A DNA stretch of 36,436 nt from Bacteroides sp. GTDB lineage: Bacteria > Bacteroidota > Bacteroidia > Bacteroidales > Muribaculaceae. Numbering within the stretch: position 1 is the first letter of the stretch; each line of letters starts with the position of its first letter. Below the pieces are notes generated by a model. The model was not told the DNA's origin and ran no database searches. It saw only the letters and a list, made by a program, of their open reading frames with translations. The position numbers and the translations under genes are program-made. Below, one piece after another: positions 7,579 through 15,260 of this stretch. The DNA lies in NCBI GenBank assembly GCA_014802105.1, contig JAAVCX010000009.1, positions 1 through 36,436 on the forward strand. Direction: 5' to 3'.

Positions 7579-7614
7579 ACGAGAGAGCCTCCTTTTCACA
7601 AGGAGCTCTCTCGT
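7579..7614 (-). terminator. Terminator of the etfBA-acyl-CoA dehydrogenase operon
   Basis: A 10-bp perfect stem (7579-7588 with 7605-7614) continues with TCCT/AGGA (7590-7593 with 7601-7604). On the minus strand it is followed by TACTTTTTT. It lies 62 bp beyond the stop codon at 7677. Confidence 0.85.
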
Positions 7615-7676
7615 CTGATTTTCTTGATTGGGAACTGTGTCGGAAATGTCTTTTGATACAGCCTTTTTGAGAACGA

Positions 7677-9380
7677 TCAATCTACCTTATACTCGGCTAC
7701 CTCGGCAGGAGAGAAGGAGTTGATGAAGGTCTCGTGTTTGGCTATCTCGGCGGTGGCATAGTTGAGATATACCTCGGCCGAACGCTTGAATGAGTCGTTG
7801 CGCTGGGCATCGAGCATGAGCAGGGAGCTCATCACGAGCACTCCGGCCATTTCGACGAGTCGGCGGGCCATGAAGTCGCCGTAGGTGGCGTCGTCGACGC
7901 TGCCCACTTTCTCTACCGCGCTCTTATAGGTTGTGAAGAGGGCGGCGATGCGGTCTTTGAGGCTCTGGAGCTCGGGCTTGACTTCGTTGGCCAGATAGCT
8001 CTCGATCAGCGAGGTGTAGGTGCCGGTGGTGACGTGGCGTATAGCCGCTACAACCTGAAGCTGAGTAGTGCCTTCATAGATGGAGGTGATGCGTGCGTCG
8101 CGATAGAGACGTTCGCAGGCATAGTCCTTCATGAAGCCTGAGCCGCCATGGATCTGGATACAGTCGTAGGCGTTCTGGTTGCAATATTCGCTACCCATGC
8201 CTTTGGCCAGGGGAGTGAGGGCGTCGGCCTGGCGCGAATAGAGTTTTGCTTCCTTACGCTCCTCGGGGGTGAGAGTGCGCTCTTTGGCAATGTCGTCATA
8301 GATCTTGTAGATGTCGACGAAGCGGGCACATTCATAGAGCAGCGAGCGCGAGGCATCGAGCTTGGCCTTCATCAGCGAGAGCATCTCGAAGACGGCGGGG
8401 AACTCGATGATAGCCTTGCCAAACTGTTTGCGGTCGCGGGCGTAGGCGAGAGCCTCGCGATAGGCGAGCTCGCTGACACCTACACTCTGGGCGGCGATGC
8501 CCAGACGGGCACCGTTCATCAGGGCCATCACATACTTGATGAGGCCGAGACGGCGCGAGCCGCAGAGCTCGGCTTTGGCGTTCTTGTAGGTGAGCTCACA
8601 GGTGGGAGATCCCTTGATACCCATCTTGTTCTCGATACGGCGCACATTGACACCGCCGTCGCGCTTGTCATAGATGAACATCGACAGGCCTCGTCCGTCC
8701 TTGGTGCCCCCTTCTGAGCGGGCAAGTACCAGGTGGATGTCAGAGTCACCGTTGGTGATGAAACGCTTCACTCCGTTGAGACGCCAGGTGCCGTCGGGCT
8801 GCTCGGTGGCGCGGAGCATCACGCTCTGGAGATCGGAGCCGGCGTCGGGCTCGGTGAGGTCCATCGACATGGTCTCGCCCTGGCAGACGCGCGAGATGAA
8901 GCGCTGTTTCTGATCCTCGTCGGCAAACTCGTAGATAGTCTCGGCACAGTCCTGAAGGCCCCAGAGGTTCTCAAAACCAGTGTCGGCACGGCTGACGATG
9001 TCGGCGGCCATGATGTAGGGGGTGATGGGGAAGTTGAGACCTCCGTAGCGACGGGGCATAGCCATGCCCATGAGGCCGGCCTTGCGGCAGGCGTCGAGGT
9101 TGATCTGAGTGGCGGGAGCGTAGGTGACGCGGCCGTCGGCCACCGAGGGGCCGTCGTGGTCGACACTCTCGGCGTTGGGGGCGATGATGTCGCCACAGAT
9201 TTCGCCTACGATCTCAAGCACCTTGTTATAGGAGTCCTGGGCGTCGGCATAGTCGAGGGGAGCGTAGTCGTATTTCTCGGCGTCGGTGTAGTTGCGTTCT
9301 TTGAGAGCCACGATCTTCTCCATCAGCGGGTGGGTCAGATGGTGCTTGAGATCGGGGTTGTCGGTATAGAAGTTAGCCAT
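7677..9380 (-). CDS. Acyl-CoA dehydrogenase family flavoprotein
   Basis: This 567-residue protein has the acyl-CoA dehydrogenase order: N-terminal helical domain, middle beta domain with MSMDLTEPDAGSDLQ and RFITNGDSD, then the C-terminal helical FAD domain with RKQFGKAI and IHGGSGFMKDYACERLYRDA. IYEGTTQLQ contains Glu436 at the usual position of the catalytic base. It oxidises an acyl-CoA to the 2-enoyl-CoA and passes electrons to ETF. A C-terminal extension of about 100 residues makes it longer than the classical 380-400-residue enzymes, as in the long ACADs common in Bacteroidales. It follows etfA by 3 bp, so its electron acceptor is encoded next to it. Chain-length specificity cannot be read here; a short-chain or branched substrate is plausible. 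Confidence 0.93.
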   Translation of the reverse strand: MANFYTDNPDLKHHLTHPLMEKIVALKERNYTDAEKYDYAPLDYADAQDSYNKVLEIVGEICGDIIAPNAESVDHDGPSVADGRVTYAPATQINLDACRKAGLMGMAMPRRYGGLNFPITPYIMAADIVSRADTGFENLWGLQDCAETIYEFADEDQKQRFISRVCQGETMSMDLTEPDAGSDLQSVMLRATEQPDGTWRLNGVKRFITNGDSDIHLVLARSEGGTKDGRGLSMFIYDKRDGGVNVRRIENKMGIKGSPTCELTYKNAKAELCGSRRLGLIKYVMALMNGARLGIAAQSVGVSELAYREALAYARDRKQFGKAIIEFPAVFEMLSLMKAKLDASRSLLYECARFVDIYKIYDDIAKERTLTPEERKEAKLYSRQADALTPLAKGMGSEYCNQNAYDCIQIHGGSGFMKDYACERLYRDARITSIYEGTTQLQVVAAIRHVTTGTYTSLIESYLANEVKPELQSLKDRIAALFTTYKSAVEKVGSVDDATYGDFMARRLVEMAGVLVMSSLLMLDAQRNDSFKRSAEVYLNYATAEIAKHETFINSFSPAEVAEYKVD

Positions 9381-9383
9381 GGC

Positions 9384-10409
9384 TTATTTGGAGTTTTTCT
9401 TGTAATATTTGATCAGCTTGGGCACGACCTCTTCGAGATTGCCGGTGATAACATAGTCGGCGATAGTGTTGATGGGAGCTGCGGGGTCGTTGTTGATCGA
9501 GATGATGATTGAGCTCTCCTGCATTCCGGCGATGTGCTGGATCTGGCCCGAAATGCCACAGGCGATATAGAGCTTGGGGCGCACGGTGACACCGGTCTGT
9601 CCGATCTGACGGGCATGTTCGGTGAAGCCTGCGTCGACGGCGGCGCGCGAGGCGCCTACCTCGGCTCCCAGGGTGTCGGCCAGGTCGTGGAGCAATTGGA
9701 AGTTCTCTTTAGAACCTACGCCATAGCCACCGGCTACGATGATGGGGGAGTTCTTGATATTGATCTTGGACTTCTCGATGTGACGGTCGATGATCTCGAC
9801 TACGAAGTCGCTGTCAGAAACATATTTGGCGGGATCGAGATCGATTACCTGGCCCTGATAGGCGGGATCGACGATCTCTTTCTTCATCACGCCCTCGCGC
9901 ACTGTGGCCATCTGCGGACGGCACTCGGGATTGACGATGGTGGCCACGATGTTGCCGCCGAAGGCGGGACGGATCTGCAGGAGCAGGTCTTTATATTCGG
10001 CTTTGGTGCGGGCATCGGTGTGGTCGCCGATCTCAAGGGCGGTACAGTCGGCGGTGAGGCCCGAGTGGAGGCATGAGCTGACGCGGGGGCCAAGGTCACG
10101 GCCTATACAGGTGGCACCCATGAGGCAGATCTGGGGCTCGATCTCGCGGAAGAGGTTGATGAGCACTGCGGCGTGGGGGTTGGAGGTATAGGGCGAGAGG
10201 CGCTTGTCGGCCACTCGGTAGAGGCGGTCGACACCGTAGGGGAATACCTGCTCGGCCACTGTGTCGAGGTTGTCGCCAACGGCTATGGCCTCGAGTTTGA
10301 CACCGAGACGGTTGGCCAGGACGCGGCCTTTGGTCAGGAGTTCGAGGCTCACGTCGGCTACGCGGCCATCCTCGATTTCGAGATATACTATGAGATTGTT
10401 CCTATCCAT
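9384..10409 (-). CDS. etfA: Electron transfer flavoprotein, alpha subunit
   Basis: The protein has 341 residues, close to the normal EtfA length. The N-terminal half holds the ETF fold seen in MGATCIGRDLGPRVSSCL and SGLTADCT. The C-terminal FAD-binding domain has the family signature YIACGISGQIQHIAGMQES, followed by IIISINNDPAAPINTIADY. EtfA binds FAD and carries electrons from acyl-CoA dehydrogenases to a membrane or soluble acceptor. It sits between etfB (5 bp upstream) and the dehydrogenase (3 bp downstream), and translation of all three is probably coupled. Whether this ETF is bifurcating cannot be decided from what I can see. Confidence 0.96.
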   Translation of the reverse strand: MDRNNLIVYLEIEDGRVADVSLELLTKGRVLANRLGVKLEAIAVGDNLDTVAEQVFPYGVDRLYRVADKRLSPYTSNPHAAVLINLFREIEPQICLMGATCIGRDLGPRVSSCLHSGLTADCTALEIGDHTDARTKAEYKDLLLQIRPAFGGNIVATIVNPECRPQMATVREGVMKKEIVDPAYQGQVIDLDPAKYVSDSDFVVEIIDRHIEKSKINIKNSPIIVAGGYGVGSKENFQLLHDLADTLGAEVGASRAAVDAGFTEHARQIGQTGVTVRPKLYIACGISGQIQHIAGMQESSIIISINNDPAAPINTIADYVITGNLEEVVPKLIKYYKKNSK

Positions 10410-10414
10410 TGGGC

Positions 10415-11287
10415 TTATCCGATTGTGTGGTTGGTGATGAGTTCTTTGACGAGGTCTTCGATAGCGGCGTCGCTGTCATCGAGCACACGGCTCTCTTTGG
10501 CCGAGAAGACTACGTTCTCGACATTCTTGACCTTGGTGGGCGATCCGGGCAGACCGATCTGCTCGGGGTCGGCGTCGACATAGGCGGCGCTCCATTCCTG
10601 AAGCTTGAGATAGGGGCGCTTCTCGAGCAGGGCCTGGCGCTCGGGGCTCAGGGCGGCAGCCTCTGAGGGGGAGGCCGCATATTTGTACTTCTGGACTCTC
10701 ATAGCGTTGCGTGGACGGCAATCGGCGGCGGTGCCGTTGACGGTGACCACGCAGGGGAGGGGAGCCTTGACGGTCTCCACGCCATTCTCGAGGCGACGCT
10801 TGACTGTGACGGTGCCGTTGGAGAGATCGAGGATCTCCTCGGCGTAGGTCACCTGGGGGAGATTGAGCTTCTCGGCAATCTGGGGGCCTACCTGGGCGGT
10901 ATCGCCGTCGATAGCCTGGCGTCCGCCGAGGATGATGTCGAAGTCACCGATCTTCTTCACGGCCTGAGCCAGGGAATAGGAGGTGGCCAGAGTGTCGGCG
11001 CCTCCGAGGGCGCGGTCGGTGAGCACTATACCGGTATCGGCTCCGCGATAGATGGCTTCGCGGATGATCTCGGCTGCACGGGGAAGTCCCATGGTGAGCA
11101 ATGTGATGGTAGAGCCGGGATTGGCGTCCTTGAGTCGGAGGGCCTGCTCAAGAGCGTTGAGATCCTCGGGGTTGAAGATGGCGGGCAACGCGGCTCGGTT
11201 GATTGTGCCATCCTCTTTCATTGCATCTTTGCCCACGTTGCGGGTGTCGGGCACCTGCTTGGCGAGCACGATGATGTTGAGTCTCAT
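10415..11287 (-). CDS. etfB: Electron transfer flavoprotein, beta subunit
   Basis: I chose the start at 11287 (MRLNIIVLAKQVPDT), giving 290 residues, because EtfB proteins begin directly with this strand. The longer open frame up to 11374 runs through the promoter region and its extra residues do not resemble the family. Signatures are VLAKQVPDTRN, FNPEDLNALEQALRLK, GGADTLATSYSLAQA, GRQAIDGDTAQVGPQIAE and LPQVTYAEEI. EtfB binds the AMP/nucleotide and, with EtfA, forms the heterodimer that accepts electrons from the dehydrogenase encoded downstream. It is the first gene of the etfB-etfA-acd operon. Confidence 0.95.
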   Translation of the reverse strand: MRLNIIVLAKQVPDTRNVGKDAMKEDGTINRAALPAIFNPEDLNALEQALRLKDANPGSTITLLTMGLPRAAEIIREAIYRGADTGIVLTDRALGGADTLATSYSLAQAVKKIGDFDIILGGRQAIDGDTAQVGPQIAEKLNLPQVTYAEEILDLSNGTVTVKRRLENGVETVKAPLPCVVTVNGTAADCRPRNAMRVQKYKYAASPSEAAALSPERQALLEKRPYLKLQEWSAAYVDADPEQIGLPGSPTKVKNVENVVFSAKESRVLDDSDAAIEDLVKELITNHTIG

Positions 11288-11354
11288 TTTGTTATAGTTT
11301 AAGGTTTCGAAGATTTTCCGATAGGAGTAGCTGACGGGGCCTCGGGTAATGAAA

Positions 11355-11405
11355 CGACCCCGTTCAAGCCACAAATATAATAAAATTCGGGCTAAAACGG
11401 GGTCG
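11355..11405. promoter_or_regulatory. Promoter and flanking inverted repeat upstream of etfB
   Basis: On the minus strand TATATTTG (11372-11379) matches the -7 consensus, with initiation near 11365 and a leader of about 78 nt. A perfect 10-bp inverted repeat (CGACCCCGTT at 11355-11364, its complement at 11396-11405) brackets it, and a partial third copy, ACGGGG, lies at 11334-11339. A regulator bound to both arms would cover the promoter. The same repeat read on the minus strand lies just after purL and could be a weak terminator, although its 31-nt loop is long and no U-run follows. Confidence 0.5.
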
Positions 11406-11444
11406 GGAATTGCAAATTAATGTGAAAGAAGCTATTGCTCTACA

Positions 11445-14400
11445 TTATTTATGAGCTTCTACCCACTTGCGGGCATTGATGAAAGCGTCGATCCAGGGGG
11501 TCACCTCGGCCGTGGAGCGGCTGGCGGGCCAGTAGCCACACTGCCAGGGGAAGATGGCGCGCTCCAGGTGAGGCATCATGGCCAGGTGACGGCCGTCGGC
11601 CGAGGCGATACCGGCCACAGCCGAGCGGGAGCCGTTGGGATTGGCGGGATAAGCCGAGTAGGAGTAGCGGGCCACTACGTTATAGTTCTCGAGGGGCAGG
11701 GGAAGGTGGAATTTGCCCTCGCCGTGGGCCACCCAGATACCCAGCTTGGAGCCTGAGAGCGAGCCAAACATCACGGAGTTGTTGGTCGGAATGGTGACAC
11801 CGAGGAACTGCGACTCAAACTTGTGGGAATCGTTGTGGAGCATGCGGGTCTTCTTCTCGTGCTCGGGGTTGATGAGACCGAGCTCGATCATGAGCTGACA
11901 GCCGTTGCAGATACCCAGCGAGAGGGTGTCGGGGCGCTCATAGAAGTTCTTGAGTGCGCGCTTGGCGTTGTCGTTGTAGAGGAAGCCCGATGCCCAGCCC
12001 TTGGCCGAGCCAAGTACGTCGGAGTTGGAGAAGCCGCCACAGAACACTATCATGTTCACGTCGCTGAGATCCTCGCGTCCGCTCATGAGGTCGGTCATGT
12101 GGACATCCTTGACGTCAAAACCGGCCAGATAGAGCGAGTAGGCCATTTCGCGATCGCCGTTGACACCCTTTTCGCGGATGATGGCTGCGGCGGGGCGATC
12201 CTCGGAACGGGCGCCTTCGCGACGCAGGGAGATGCCGCGGCTGGCGAGCTTGCCGTCAAAACCGGCGGGGAAGCGATAGCGTATGGGCTGTTTCTTGTAG
12301 TTCTCGAAGCGCTCGCGGGCTTTGACCTCGCCGCTCTGGAGCGAGTCGAGCAGATAGGAGGTGTGCATCCACACATCGCGCAGGTGGTCGATGCCGAGCA
12401 TACGTTCGGTGCCGCGGTGGCTGATGGTGAGGGTGCGCTCCTCGATGGGCGAGCCTATATGGAGATACTTCACGCCGGCTTTGTCGAGGATAGCGTCTAC
12501 GCGCTCTTTCTTGGTGTCGTCGACCTGAAGTATGAGTGCCGGATTTTCGCTGAAGAGGATCTTGACAAGATCATAGTCCTTGCCAAAGGCGTCGGCGTCG
12601 AGGGCGATACCGCCGTTGATATTGGCGAAAGTCATCTCGAGCAGGGTAGTCACCAGACCGCCGGCCGAGATGTCATGGCCGGCGAGAACCATGCCTTTTG
12701 ACACGAGTTGCTGCACGGTGTTGAAGGTGTTGACAAATGCAGCCGCGTCCTTGACGGTGGGAGCCTCCGAACCGAGAGTTCCGAGGGTCTGAGCCAGGGC
12801 CGAACCACCAAGACGGAGCTCGTCGCCCGAGAAGTCAATATAATATAAGGTGGAAGCCTTGGCACGGAGTACGGGCGAGAGGGTCTTGCGCACGTCGCTG
12901 ACCTCGCCGGCGGCCGAGATGATGACGGTGCCGGGGGCATAGACCTTGTCGTCGCCATATTTCTGGGTCATCGACAGGGAGTCCTTGCCGGTGGGGATAT
13001 TGATGCCGAGGGCACATGCAAAGTCGCTGCAGGCCTCTACCGCGCGATAGAGGGCCGCGTCTTCACCGGGGTTCTTGCAGGGCCACATCCAGTTGGCACT
13101 CAGTGACACAGCCGAGAGGCCGCCTTCGAGGGGTGTGCCGACGATGTTGGTCAGAGCCTCGGCTACAGCCATTACCGAACCCTTGGCCGAGTCGATGATG
13201 GCTACCTGGGGAGCGTGGCCGATAGAGGTGGCGATACCCTTGGTGCCGGAGTAGTCGAGCGCCACGACACCGCAGTCGCTCAGCGGGAGCTGTATCTCGC
13301 CCTGACACTGCTGACGGGCTATCTTGCCGGTCACCGAGCGGTCGACTTTGTTGGTGAGCCAGTCTTTGGAGGCTACGGCTTCGAGAGCCAGCGTCGAGGC
13401 TACATATTCCTCGATGAGGGCCTCGTTATATGGAGCGTCCTTGAATGTCGAGATAATGGTGGTGTCGGTGAGAGTGGTCTTGGGCGATGAACCGAACATG
13501 TCGCTCATGGCCAGATCGATGGGCTTGACACCATCGGGCTGCTCAAACACGAAGCGGTGGTCGCCGGTGGTCTCGCCGACAACATACATCGGGGCACGCT
13601 CGCGGTCGGCGATGGAGCGTACATAGTCGAGATCCTCGTTGCGGAGCACCATACCCATGCGCTCCTGGCTCTCGTTGCCGACGATTTCCTTGGATGAGAG
13701 GGTCTTGTCGCCGATAGGAAGGGCTCCTATCTCGATCTTGCCACCGGTCTCCTCGACAAGCTCCGAGAGGGCGTTGAGATGACCGCCGGCACCGTGGTCG
13801 TGGATAGAGACGATGGGGTTGTCGTCATTCTCGGCCAGAGCTCGTATCACGTTGGAGACACGCTTCTGCATCTCGGCGTTGGCACGCTGCACGGCGTTGA
13901 GCTCGATGCCCGAGGCATACTGGCCGGTCTCGACCGACGAGACTGCACCGCCACCCATGCCGATGCGGTAGTTGTCGCCACCCATCACCACTACTGCCTG
14001 ACCGGGCTCGGGCACACCCTTGATGGCGTCCTTGGCAGCAGCATAGCCTACACCGCCGGCGAGCATGATCACTTTATCGTAGGCATACATCTTGCCGTTC
14101 TCGTCGTGCTCAAAGGTGAGCAACGAGCCGCAGATGAGGGGCTGGCCAAACTTGTTGCCGAAGTCAGAGGCACCGTTGGAGGCCTTGATGAGGATTTCGG
14201 CAGGTGTCTGATAGAGCCACGCACGGGGATTCATCATGAGCTCCCAGGGGTGGGCCGACAGACGGGGATAGGAGGTCATGTAGACAGCCGTACCTGCCAG
14301 GGGGAGCGAAGCGCGTCCGCCACCCAGACGGTCGCGTATTTCACCACCGCTACCGGTGGCTGCACCGTTGAAGGGCTCGACAGTGGTGGGGAAGTTGTGG

Positions 14401-15149
14401 GTCTCGGCTTTGAGAGAGAGCACTGTAGGAAGGTCGCGCACCTCAAAGAAGTCGGGACGCTCGGGATGGGTGGGATAGAACTGGGCTACGGTGGGGCCCT
14501 CGACAAAGGCTACGTTGTCCTTGTAGGCCGACACGAGGCGACCGGGATTTTCTTGAGATGTCTTCTTGATGAGCTTGAAGAGCGACAGAGGTTTCTCCTC
14601 GCCGTCGATGACGAAAGATCCGTTGAAGATCTTGTGGCGGCAGTGTTCGGAGTTGACCTGAGAGAAGCCGAAGACCTCGCTGTCGGTGAGTGGACGGCCC
14701 AGACGCTCGGCGAGCTGACGCAGATAGTCCTCCTCCTCGGCCGAGAGGGCCAGACCCTCACGCTTGTTATACTCTGAGATGTCGGCTATATGCTCGATAG
14801 GAGCGGCAGTGGTAGAGGTGCTGAATACTCGGGAGTTGAGACCCTGATAGACGCGCGAGAGCATCTTGTCGTGGGCGGGGGCTTCCTCGCCGCGCGGGGC
14901 GCGGTGGAACTCCTCGATGCGGGTGATACCCTCGATGCCCATATTCTGGGTGATTTCAACAGCGTTGGTGCTCCAGGGGGTGATCATCTCCTTGCGTGGA
15001 CCGACGAACACTCCTTTGACCGAAGTGGAGCTCAGCGGGGTGGCTCCGTCAAAGAGCCAGGTGAGTTTGGCGACTTCCTCGGCCGAGAACTTGTGGTTGG
15101 TCTCGACGGCGTAGATCAGGTTGGCGCCTTTCTTGAAAAATACGACCAT
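11445..15149 (-). CDS. purL: Phosphoribosylformylglycinamidine synthase (large, single-chain PurL)
   Basis: The protein has 1234 residues, the size of the fused PurL found in Proteobacteria and Bacteroidota. It catalyses the glutamine- and ATP-dependent conversion of FGAR to FGAM in purine synthesis. Visible parts are the N-terminal PurS-like domain; the first AIRS-type half with SEHCRHKIFNG, KAETHNFPTTVEPFNGAATG and GGEIRD; the second half with PTGKDSLSM and GHDISAGGL; and the C-terminal class I glutamine amidotransferase with the nucleophile in GICNGCQLM (Cys1081), then HNDSHKFE and MMPHLERA. It is cytoplasmic and transcribed alone. Its promoter faces that of the membrane regulator at 15261. 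Confidence 0.97.
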   Translation of the reverse strand: MVVFFKKGANLIYAVETNHKFSAEEVAKLTWLFDGATPLSSTSVKGVFVGPRKEMITPWSTNAVEITQNMGIEGITRIEEFHRAPRGEEAPAHDKMLSRVYQGLNSRVFSTSTTAAPIEHIADISEYNKREGLALSAEEEDYLRQLAERLGRPLTDSEVFGFSQVNSEHCRHKIFNGSFVIDGEEKPLSLFKLIKKTSQENPGRLVSAYKDNVAFVEGPTVAQFYPTHPERPDFFEVRDLPTVLSLKAETHNFPTTVEPFNGAATGSGGEIRDRLGGGRASLPLAGTAVYMTSYPRLSAHPWELMMNPRAWLYQTPAEILIKASNGASDFGNKFGQPLICGSLLTFEHDENGKMYAYDKVIMLAGGVGYAAAKDAIKGVPEPGQAVVVMGGDNYRIGMGGGAVSSVETGQYASGIELNAVQRANAEMQKRVSNVIRALAENDDNPIVSIHDHGAGGHLNALSELVEETGGKIEIGALPIGDKTLSSKEIVGNESQERMGMVLRNEDLDYVRSIADRERAPMYVVGETTGDHRFVFEQPDGVKPIDLAMSDMFGSSPKTTLTDTTIISTFKDAPYNEALIEEYVASTLALEAVASKDWLTNKVDRSVTGKIARQQCQGEIQLPLSDCGVVALDYSGTKGIATSIGHAPQVAIIDSAKGSVMAVAEALTNIVGTPLEGGLSAVSLSANWMWPCKNPGEDAALYRAVEACSDFACALGINIPTGKDSLSMTQKYGDDKVYAPGTVIISAAGEVSDVRKTLSPVLRAKASTLYYIDFSGDELRLGGSALAQTLGTLGSEAPTVKDAAAFVNTFNTVQQLVSKGMVLAGHDISAGGLVTTLLEMTFANINGGIALDADAFGKDYDLVKILFSENPALILQVDDTKKERVDAILDKAGVKYLHIGSPIEERTLTISHRGTERMLGIDHLRDVWMHTSYLLDSLQSGEVKARERFENYKKQPIRYRFPAGFDGKLASRGISLRREGARSEDRPAAAIIREKGVNGDREMAYSLYLAGFDVKDVHMTDLMSGREDLSDVNMIVFCGGFSNSDVLGSAKGWASGFLYNDNAKRALKNFYERPDTLSLGICNGCQLMIELGLINPEHEKKTRMLHNDSHKFESQFLGVTIPTNNSVMFGSLSGSKLGIWVAHGEGKFHLPLPLENYNVVARYSYSAYPANPNGSRSAVAGIASADGRHLAMMPHLERAIFPWQCGYWPASRSTAEVTPWIDAFINARKWVEAHK

Positions 15150-15183
15150 AGACTGATGGCAAATGAATGGTTTTTATCTGAGC

Positions 15184-15191
15184 GCAAAATT
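15184..15191 (-). promoter_or_regulatory. -7 element (TAATTTTG) for purL
   Basis: On the minus strand this octamer is an exact TAnnTTTG match, with initiation near 15177 and a leader of about 28 nt. The same octamer on the opposite strand at 15236-15243 serves the divergent gene. No conserved -33 box or PurR-like palindrome was recognised. Confidence 0.5.
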
Positions 15192-15235
15192 AATCAAATT
15201 TCGCGACATTCTATCTATGTTAGAGATATAATGAT

Positions 15236-15243
15236 TAATTTTG
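15236..15243 (+). promoter_or_regulatory. -7 element (TAATTTTG) for the membrane regulator
   Basis: An exact TAnnTTTG match. Initiation would fall near 15250, leaving only about 10 nt before the chosen ATG at 15261. An AGGAG at 15246-15250 sits 10 bp before that ATG and supports the start, but it would lie right at the transcript 5' end. Another promoter further upstream may therefore be used. Confidence 0.35.
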
Positions 15244-15260
15244 TGAGGAGAATGACAACC

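Larger units (their letters stand above)
7118..7676. other. 559-bp intergenic region with regulatory content
   Basis: From left to right the gap contains: a diverged copy of the 21-nt REP-like arm at 7177-7197; a minus-strand -7 element at 7314-7321; three GGTGAAA motifs at 7352-7358, 7363-7369 and 7371-7377; a plus-strand promoter (TTGG at 7436-7439, TACTTTTG at 7459-7466); a candidate small RNA ending in a U8 terminator at 7559; and the terminator of the acyl-CoA dehydrogenase operon at 7579-7614. No credible protein-coding gene was seen in it. Confidence 0.7.

Noticed and set aside
11288-11374. N-terminal extension of etfB
   Set aside because: It crosses the promoter region and adds residues absent from EtfB proteins; MRLNIIVLAKQVPDT is the normal start.
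12095-14777. Several open frames of 60-332 codons within purL on both strands
   Set aside because: All are shadows of purL in other frames, with no recognisable domain or promoter.
14790-15260. Upstream extension of the membrane regulator frame by 157 codons
   Set aside because: The extension is antisense to the purL N-terminus, and a signal peptide with AGGAG begins at 15261.
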